From: Isoperla grammatica
Lineage: Eukaryota > Arthropoda > Insecta > Plecoptera > Perlodidae
Length of the DNA stretch: 64,000 nucleotides
Direction: 5' to 3'
Assembly: GCA_945910005.1 (NCBI GenBank)
Contig: OX246743.1
Coordinates: 1,624,122 to 1,688,121, forward strand
Position 1 is the first letter of the stretch. Every line of letters starts with the position of its first letter. Below the pieces are notes generated by a model. The model did not search any database and was not told where the DNA came from. It saw only the letters and a list, made by a program, of their open reading frames with translations. Made by a program: the position numbers and the translations under genes. This document shows, piece by piece, positions 60,601-64,000 of this stretch.

Positions 60601-62099
60601 GAGGGGGGGGGGGGGGGGAGGGAGAGGCACAGTTTGGGGAACGATGATGTACATCATCAGTATCAGAGTAGGCCTATTTTAAAACGCTAATGCTCTAACA
60701 TGTCATGCATGTAAATGTAGATCTATATAGCCTACTGCACAGTAGGAGTGCATCATTAATCATTATCATTACCATATTTATTGTTTAATTACATACCCGG
60801 TACTCAATCGTGAAGTCATGACTCTTTGTTACCATTAGTACAGGCCAAACTACCCTAAGCCCAAACGGGGATGGACAGTTGTAGACTGCTAACTCACAAT
60901 ACTCGAGCAAGTGATTTGTGATTGACTCACCTTGTGTCATACGTCTCCACAAAGCTGGTGGGACTTCCGGCACTCCAGCCTCCGATGGCAAACAGAACCT
61001 GGTACGGAATACGTGGACGGGTGATGGCGAGATTCAAGTCCGGACCTATGGTCTGTGGCTTCAAGGCAATGGTAGCCAGGTAACTTGACAGTGGCCTCAG
61101 TACTTCTAGCACAGCCTGTACACAGAGAATGGCAGGCCTAGATTTCAATGATTTTATCAGATTTAGGATAAATTGTAGCAGATATTCAAACAACAGACGG
61201 ATAAAATGTCAAATGATGCGTAAAGAGCTTGGTGAGTGTAGGCCTACCTTGTTCCTCAAAATGTACACATTCGTCATTACTGTGGTCTCGAAGAACTTGT
61301 AACTCATCTGCCCGTATCGAATACAATTGCTTAATGGGAGCAAATGTTGCTCCCTGTTGCCTGGATTGTATTCGATCCATTTTATAACGCATTCGAATAC
61401 CACTTCTTCGTGACGCACGTTCAGTTCGTCGTGGCTCAAGAGATTGATCAAGTCCGTAGCCGATATGTCGAGGATTTCAGAACTACATAAATGAATATCC
61501 TTAAAGTTGTTGCGGATGTACCTCCACACTTGATCTTCCATCTTGTGACAAAAATATGGTCTGCCAAATTTCAGAATACCAAAACAATTTTGTGGTGTTA
61601 GCTGTTTTAGAATAAATTGACAACATTGTTGAATAATTCCTAAAAATTCAAATTGAGTAGCAGCAGGCAGTAAGTGTTCGACATTGTCTCTGGTTACCTC
61701 GCAAAGGCCGGTGTAAGCGTAGTTCAGCATCTGTTCTATGATGCATGCTGGCAGGTCTACCTTAATAACATTTGACGACACATTGACCTCTGCTTTCGAG
61801 TATCTCGTAAATAAAAGTTTAAAGTAAGGACTCACTGCGGATACTATTGCTCTGTGTACGGGGATTTCCTTGTTGTCGTTGGACTTGATTGTACCGTCGC
61901 ATAGCTGGTTATTCAACCGCAGTTCGTTCCATACCTTAGGAAACTCCGTTATTGGTATACCGTCTTCGCCTGTCAAACAAACGCATCTTTTTTTGATGTT
62001 GAAACACCTTTCTTTACTCCGCCTTCTCTTTGAACTAGGAGGGAGAGAGCGTACCGAACGAGATCTTGGTGTTTTCCGATGGATCCTTTTCTGTTCCAT
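42671..62099 (-). CDS. KLHL10: Kelch-like protein 10 (BTB-BACK-kelch CUL3 adaptor)
   Basis: KLHL10 is the substrate adaptor of a CUL3 ubiquitin ligase, needed in mammalian spermatids. Seven exons on the minus strand keep phase: 62099-61248, 61115-60931, 60197-59986, 47090-46942, 45916-45730, 43375-43253 and 42885-42671, giving 640 aa (human 608). Exon 1 encodes a basic N-terminus, BTB (about 55-165, VWNELRLNNQLCDGTIK) and BACK (HDELNVRHEEVVFECVIKW). Exons 2-7 carry six kelch repeats: VLFAIGGWSAGSPTSFVETY, LIYMIGGFDGNEHFNTMRCY, GLIYAMGGFNGRSRLDSVER, IYIAGGFNGSEVLRSAELY, KIYALGGFNGVTRLQT and MIFVIGGFNGSTTIPYVECY. Intron 3 holds a 10.3-kb retrotransposon. The exon 5 donor edge is repeated eight times. 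The first donor (45729) joins exon 6 in frame. Confidence 0.93.
43931..43955 (-). repeat. Detached end of the last KLHL10 array unit
   Basis: Minus-strand GGCTGCAGACTG|GTACGTACG matches the donor edge of the array at 44858-45850, but is separated from its own unit by the 902-bp transposon at 43956-44857. Removing that insert recreates a standard unit junction. This may be the original exon 5 donor before amplification. Confidence 0.75.
43956..44857. mobile_element. DNA transposon inserted inside the KLHL10 repeat array, 902 bp
   Basis: It begins CAGTGTGTTCG and ends CGAACTCACTG, an inverted pair with one mismatch. Comparison with seven intact paralogous units ('gcagcctagtgactcc') shows the insertion point to the base and a 3-bp duplication, CTA. 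A 3-bp duplication fits PIF/Harbinger or CACTA-type elements, but I cannot decide between them. The interior is non-coding, with AGGCCTA-rich DNA at 44190-44290. Confidence 0.8.
44858..45850 (-). repeat. Array of 8 KLHL10 exon 5 donor-edge copies (130- and 121-bp units)
   Basis: On the minus strand each unit runs from CTCAATCAGTGGACCTAC through CACAACAAGATCTATG to GGCTGCAGACTG|GTACGTACA. The word 'gatcttgttgtggta' recurs at 45773, 45643, 45513, 45392, 45262, 45132, 45011 and 44881. Units come in long (L, with GCCCTGGGC, encoding ALG) and short (S, lacking those 9 nt) forms. Read along the gene the order is L L S L L S L S, a three-unit superperiod of 381 bp. Neither unit length is a multiple that keeps the frame past the donor, and the 18-nt spacer cannot be spliced normally. 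Confidence 0.93.
46678..46745 (-). repeat. Short dispersed repeat, inverted copy
   Basis: 'ggcttcttcagccatt' followed by 'atccaatataaaatggcttc' is the reverse complement of the modules at 5560-5625 and 27885-27945. It lies in KLHL10 intron 4. Confidence 0.4.
47625..48801. mobile_element. hAT element, 1177 bp, TSD GTAAGTAG, with nested repeat
   Basis: It starts CAGGCGCGTAGTAAC and ends GGTTCCTACGCCACTG, so the inverted ends read CAG..GCGTAG.AAC. GTAAGTAG flanks both sides exactly (47617-47624 and 48802-48809). It holds G- and C-homopolymer tracts near both ends and, in the middle, the second copy of the dispersed repeat (48128-48530). No transposase was found. It lies in KLHL10 intron 3, just 250 bp from the LTR retrotransposon. 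Confidence 0.8.
48128..48530. repeat. Dispersed repeat, copy 2
   Basis: The partner of 3103-3528, nested in the hAT element. Extra bases near 48465-48480 ('tattaccgtaccgttac') are absent from copy 1. No coding capacity. Confidence 0.6.
49059..49927 (+). repeat. 5' LTR
   Basis: It begins TGTGAGATAAAA and ends TATCTGACA. A likely TATA-type element (TATAAT, about 49217-49222) follows a 14-bp inverted repeat at 49130-49180. A poly(A) signal AATAAA is at 49720-49725. The U3/R/U5 borders cannot be set from sequence alone. Confidence 0.93.
49930..49947 (+). other. Primer-binding site of the LTR retrotransposon
   Basis: Two bases after the LTR end comes TGGTGGAAGCGCCGTTGC. A TGG start fits annealing to the CCA 3' end of a tRNA. 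I could not assign the tRNA. Confidence 0.6.
50247..51668 (+). CDS. Gag polyprotein of the LTR retrotransposon
   Basis: The 473-aa Gag forms the particle and binds RNA. A capsid-like region at about residues 85-270 includes ERMVVGFPCFLEGSELKWF and LANRIQQPGESVRSYVF, patterns seen in retrotransposon Gag. Two related segments (GGGQLVASVSSSQDLSLRAV and GGGQLVAPLTLKQDSGLHTL) suggest an internal duplication at about residues 277-380. A single CCHC zinc knuckle, C-YF-C-HRSG-H-FMRD-C, lies at residues 434-447. The ATG at 50247 is preceded by an overlapping 7-codon upstream frame (ATG at 50231). The gene ends at 51668, directly after the GGGAAAC shift site at 51656-51662. Confidence 0.88.
   Translation: MCEVPSDRTLRWLSRTLGIPSAGGSLSEGERLLEWCHRRQLEEQAVEGADLSGIGGELLDSPESLRSGEGRPCVSRTVPSQRVEEAMAGMTVAPGMFRPGVEGAEEWIERYETAAGASGWSEERMVVGFPCFLEGSELKWFRTFDRRRRAELTGDPAAPRPLVWAALKALFIRTFGVGIGAPHYWATKLANRIQQPGESVRSYVFAKAELCDKVDVGMTKECRVHWVRGGLRRDMYECVIGRTFPDLDSLLAHLVEFEMCRSGVLPCGQPEGLGANGGGQLVASVSSSQDLSLRAVMDMMREMDQQVQTLQNRVDREDSSSRSGGSGVKGGGQLVAPLTLKQDSGLHTLMDMVRDMGQQLQTLQGRVDKGGSSASPNTALMEDLAGMLRTLSTKVESSAGGVLPAAAAATLQPQGAQDNVPRFNSRGVGGSVVCYFCHRSGHFMRDCQRRKKAQALLDESDKGGVSGESAGNA
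51650..55582 (+). CDS. Pol polyprotein (protease, reverse transcriptase, RNase H, integrase), -1 frame
   Basis: The frame is open from 51650, overlaps the gag end, and has no ATG near its start (the first in-frame GTG is at 51695), so it is probably made by -1 frameshifting. Counting residues from 51695: an aspartic protease motif LVDSGAG (D133), reverse transcriptase with TSLDLASGFWQ and YLDD (584-587), RNase H with LRTDASKEGLGAVI, ELECLAIVWAV and VVTDHCAL, integrase with an H-H-C-C zinc region (from about 944, HDSPAGGAH to CADC), a DDE core D1014, D1074, E1110 (35 residues between the last two), and a C-terminal LGPFKIV segment of the GPY/F type. No stop or frameshift interrupts the polyprotein. 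Confidence 0.93.
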   Translation, partial: VGGKRLAPPGRASSSVGSVGKFSAHSKSRWRRRGRRRCWVCGSVRHLKVSCHLKGARVRLAHRNRYLELFPQLYASILRGSGGETRPSLSIDGVDASAEVSRGTEGDVAEGLSEAGRPDSVEVVVIPAFGALRIPVELEGVVLSSLVDSGAGISCVNSDWVRHMDLHPVEGLVLRTADNSSLRVVGRVEDVRLSIGGRALSLSFIVVDGLSVDCLLGNDFCREYAVIIDYQSERVVLHVGNECVQVPFGGGSPCVLARGEEGLCDFLSHIEGCVEEDGRVLVAKEVTIEPGQAGTVEFVVSGAGLAGASVFEPVSSLLCKRGLIMPTVLLSGMSAGVLPVANVTSQPVRLFARSALGTVEEVEVLRSESGVDKVQDIPICGLERHDTLRDVPSDIESLNVYKDMPAGARQALMDLLARYHDVFAWSSDLIGRCNVGECDIELKDPTPVHMQPYRVSPGEREVIREHIDDMLKAGVITPSQSEWASPIVLVKKKNGKIRVVVDFRRLNLQLKTFSYPSANAEDLLACLTGCTVFTSLDLASGFWQLPLTSKAKEICSFACCMGLFKFEVLPFGISTAPALFQAAMDKVLAGLKWSACVCYLDDVLCMGRDFGEHLARLELVLQRFRAAHLTLNPEKCSFGYDRVRMLGHVVSAEGVAPNPETVQAVLDFPVPRKLKQVRSFVGLASFYRKFIENFSRICAPLTDLTKKQVKFIWGPEQERAFRTLQDKLLSAPILRHFSDSAPTQLRTDASKEGLGAVILQQFDSEWHPIGYASRRLTKAEANYGVTELECLAIVWAVKYFRHFLWGRPFQVVTDHCALCFLRKNCERGGRLARWSIYLLDHQIEIIYKSGKKHLDADCMSRLLPEGGSEPDDVESDMEIMTLPVTVEDIAQSQRGDAALAELMDAMTDPEGATSKVRRQTRSFVLENGVLYRKNFAVPGPSKLLVIPENLKVQILYDAHDSPAGGAHLGYIKTLGKLRQRFYWDGMARQVEAYVKSCADCQGKKMPNLLPAGLLQPIPVGEPFDMIGIDLLGPLKRSVNGHRFIVTATDYATKWAIARPIPSGGATDVATFLVDHVICVHSCPRMILSDRGAVFRGALVSEILRGLGVRTLYTTAYKPSTNGLCERFNGTLATMLSFYVNSRHTNWCEYVSLCTFSYNVSIQATTKYTPFYLVFGREPTLPLDAGLQPDLQMGVDSAARVEALREARQQVLEVIKAEQAVQKARYDKGHRHVSYDVGQYVKVFFPLRKVGQVEKFMHRWLGPFKIVSKLSDLNYVVKLKSNNKWVEDTVHVSRLKPWYDPGEWRLPWPDS
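51656..51700 (+). promoter_or_regulatory. Programmed -1 ribosomal frameshift signal between gag and pol
   Basis: The heptamer G_GGA_AAC (51656-51662) is in phase with the gag codons, two codons before its stop. After a 6-nt spacer (GCTTAG) comes a hairpin: CCCCACCG (51669-51676) pairs perfectly with CGGTGGGG (51693-51700), and inside it GAGG pairs with CCTC around a GCAT loop. Slippage by -1 enters the pol frame exactly. This is the canonical retroviral arrangement. Confidence 0.88.
55583..58460 (+). other. Long non-coding tail between pol and the 3' LTR
   Basis: About 2.9 kb with no recognisable env or accessory gene. It opens with a (GT)n run (55586-55606), has a T/G-rich block with 'tgtgtttgtatga' words (56080-56230), the palindromic minisatellite (56264-56830), and a (GTA)n run (57812-57833). 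Several moderately long open frames exist on both strands but none resembles a known protein. Whether an inactive env or an antisense transcript lies here cannot be judged by eye. Confidence 0.6.
56264..56830 (+). repeat. Palindrome-rich minisatellite, ~182-bp period, about 3 copies
   Basis: 'gtcatggagcgtgacagcac' recurs at 56278, 56461 and 56643. Each period contains four or so 'gatggacagtcc' sub-units, most within the near-perfect palindrome ACGGACAGTCCGT (6+1+6), and the last period is degenerate. This gives two nested levels of repetition inside the retrotransposon tail. Confidence 0.85.
58461..58471 (+). other. Polypurine tract of the LTR retrotransposon
   Basis: AAGGGGGGGCA immediately precedes the 3' LTR at 58472. 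A purine run at this place primes plus-strand DNA synthesis. Confidence 0.75.
58472..59340 (+). repeat. 3' LTR
   Basis: 869 bp, the same length as the 5' LTR and at a constant offset of 9413 bp from it at every landmark compared (start, internal hairpin, end). No difference was noticed. Confidence 0.93.
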
Positions 62100-62746
62100 G
62101 TGATAGTCAAAAATCTCTTACTTGCATACCTTTGCATACCTACCTATCTACCACCATTTATGAAAAAAATTTGTTTTGAAAGTTAAGTTGTCATGGTAAA
62201 AAACATTACTTACTTTATTGCTCCACATTCTTTTGTTTGAATCAAAGCCTTTGTAAATGCATCTAGAAGACATTGTATCAAAGACACTTACGGGGAAGTT
62301 AATTTTCTAGTCACTTTTTTTGTGCAACTCTTTATAAAATTTAAAAAATACAGGCCTAGAAAATATCCTATATTTCACTTCTTGGAAACAATACAATGAT
62401 AATTATGGTATTAAAAATATGTGGGTAAGCATGGATTTATAATAGATATAACTCCATGGTGTCAGCATGCTAATTATGTGAACTTTGAATCGGGAAATAA
62501 CACCAAAATAATGAAAATGTGTTAAATATTTGCCTAAAATAAGTGTTAGAAAAAATGTGCAGACTGCAGAAGAATTTAAAATATAAAGGAAATTGATAGG
62601 AAGTACTTACTGTTCATACACACGAATGACTCGTTTTTATTTGAGTGATATTCCTAAATTGATGATCATATAATGTTTGTTTTTGCTTGCTAAAGTTTGA
62701 AAAATGAAATTTAATTAATTAATTAATTTTATTGTTGTTTTCCTGT

Positions 62747-62970
62747 CCCATGGAAGGACAGGTGGGAAAAATCAAACCATTTCTGTAGGACTGTGAGAAG
62801 AAGACATGTCGACATAAATGTTGGGATAGGAGTAGCTGTAGTGTATTGATAAACCTGTATGTTGGCAGCATTGTGGAACATGTGTGAAGTTAGTCAATAA
62901 AGATGGCAGCTACTAGCTAAACCTGTTGATTGAGCTCGTGAGATATATTACACTGGCGACGAGGATGGGA
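62747..62970 (+). mobile_element. LTR remnant with primer-binding site of a second LTR element
   Basis: The stretch starts TGTCCCATGGAAGGACA, contains 'caataaagatgg' (poly(A)-type signal) and ends '..gagatatattaca', followed by CTGGCGACGAGGATGGGAT. 'TGGCGACGAGGATGGGA' is a primer-binding-site word common just after the 5' LTR of invertebrate gypsy-type elements. Nothing of the internal region follows, so this is a truncated 5' end, unrelated to the element at 49059-59340. Confidence 0.55.
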
Positions 62971-63479
62971 TCCAAACCCAGAGTGGCCTACCTATTTAAA
63001 TGAAACATTTTAGTAAATGTATATGTAGAGATGTACACAGTGACAGTGAACTGCAATTACCAGACAACTGAAACCAGTAATTTGATTGATTACAATGTGA
63101 TCAATTGTTTACCTAATTAATCAACTTAGCACAACAATAACTTGAGACAATTTAAAATACATAGACCATTTAAATCTTTATTTGACGACGGTATTTTTGT
63201 ACAAATGAATTAATGACGTGCTTAGAGTAACTTTCGAGTTCGTAATTACACGAGCTCTCCACACGCATGTATCGTGACTTTTTCGCTCGGTGTTCCCGAT
63301 TTTGAACCACATTTCTAAAACAAACAAAAAAATACAAAATTAGAACTGTAGGCCTACCAGAAATAATAATGATGAAACCAAGACTCTTAGACAGGGAGAA
63401 TTTTAAATAAAAAAAAAAAAACACACAAAACGAACAGTAACCACGGTCGTAAATGTAAAAAAAAAAGGCTGTGGATATT

Positions 63480-63645
63480 CGTACGGTCAGCCGTAATAAT
63501 AGTGCAAAATTATTCGTACGGTCAATGATTTGATTGGATGGAGGCGCGCCGTAACAATAGTGTAAAATTAATCGTACGGTCACTGAAAACTGTACGGCCA
63601 GGCGTAATAATATAGTAGGGCCTACCAGATTATTCGTACGGTCAC
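63480..63645 (+). repeat. Diverged tandem repeat with CGTACGGTCA core
   Basis: Three units of the form 'gccgtaa.aatagtg.aaaatta' followed by 'ttcgtacggtca' end at about 63524, 63582 and 63644, with the lone core also at 63480. A weaker core (TGTACGGCCA) is at 63591. Spacers between units are unalike. Its nature is unknown. Confidence 0.55.
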
Positions 63646-64000
63646 GATTAAAATAGTGTATACAGAGAGATATTCATAAAGTCACTGATGTAAACGATGT
63701 ACGTGATCATTGCTAAGAAGGTTGGATATTCTAAGCTGTCACCATCGTAATAATTAGAGGCCATCTTTTCTTCAAGGACGTGAGCCCGAGCCATTGGGTT
63801 TGCAAACCCAATGCCCAAGCTGATCGGCTGCTATTGTGGTTCAAGGTAAACACTCTCCCTAACCTGTAATGTAAAAGCCCCTTATAGCGAGCTTAGGCGC
63901 TTTAGGGGCTGGTATCCATGCCGTAACATGTATTTGTTAAATACCAATATCAATAAAAACCTTCAACCTTTTGAACGTCTTGAACTAAAAGGGTCCACGA

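Larger units (their letters stand above)
62100..64000. other. Upstream region of KLHL10
   Basis: Non-coding DNA that should contain the KLHL10 promoter. It holds a (TTAA)n run (about 62710-62730), an LTR remnant (62747-62970), a diverged CGTACGGTCA repeat (63480-63645) and a perfect 22-bp palindrome (63792-63813). The open frame at 63170-63583 (minus) is low-complexity and not convincing as a gene. Confidence 0.4.

Noticed and set aside
63170..63583. 137-residue minus-strand open frame
   Set aside because: It is low-complexity Phe/Tyr-rich translation of A/T-rich DNA containing the CGTACGGTCA repeat, with no domain resemblance.

Overview
The window is animal nuclear DNA. Genes are interrupted by GT-AG introns, no operons are visible, and the gene products are metazoan (an anaphase-promoting-complex subunit, renalase, PTER, KLHL10, a mitochondrial GatC). 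Introns and intergenic DNA are AT-rich, full of short non-autonomous transposons, and sprinkled with the palindromic word AGGCCTA. A marine invertebrate, perhaps a deuterostome such as an echinoderm, fits this picture, but the species assignment is inference.

Layout. 1-730: two LINE 3' ends. 923-1233 (-): first exon of GATC, whose remainder lies left of the window. 4248-15793 (+): complete CDC27/APC3 in 10 coding exons (854 aa). 15794-24003: intergenic DNA packed with terminal-inverted-repeat elements. 24004-25110 (-): intronless renalase (RNLS). 25640-39917 (+): PTER in 7 exons (356 aa), divergent from RNLS. 42671-62099 (-): KLHL10 in 7 exons (640 aa), convergent with PTER. Intron 3 of KLHL10 holds a complete 10.3-kb Ty3/gypsy-type LTR retrotransposon (49059-59340) whose two 869-bp LTRs match wherever I compared them. 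62100-64000: upstream DNA with an LTR remnant and a diverged repeat.

The host genes are unrelated housekeeping or tissue-specific genes and do not form a pathway. What unites them is an unusual structure. In three unrelated genes the tandem duplications lie across exon-intron junctions and so multiply splice sites: six acceptors and two donors of one CDC27 exon, two acceptors of one PTER exon and about 40 donors of the next, and eight donors of one KLHL10 exon. The PTER and KLHL10 arrays also show higher-order periodicity. In each gene, splicing from the outermost site restores a normal family protein, so the copies look like decoy splice sites carried within introns. This is the feature most worth following up.

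The retrotransposon is the second highlight. Gag and Pol lie in different frames, joined by a textbook -1 frameshift signal: a G_GGA_AAC heptamer, a 6-nt spacer and a GC-rich hairpin. The element also carries a 2.9-kb env-less segment between pol and the 3' LTR, with a palindrome-rich minisatellite. Several DNA transposons can be delimited to the base by matching 8-bp target-site duplications, and some are nested in one another.
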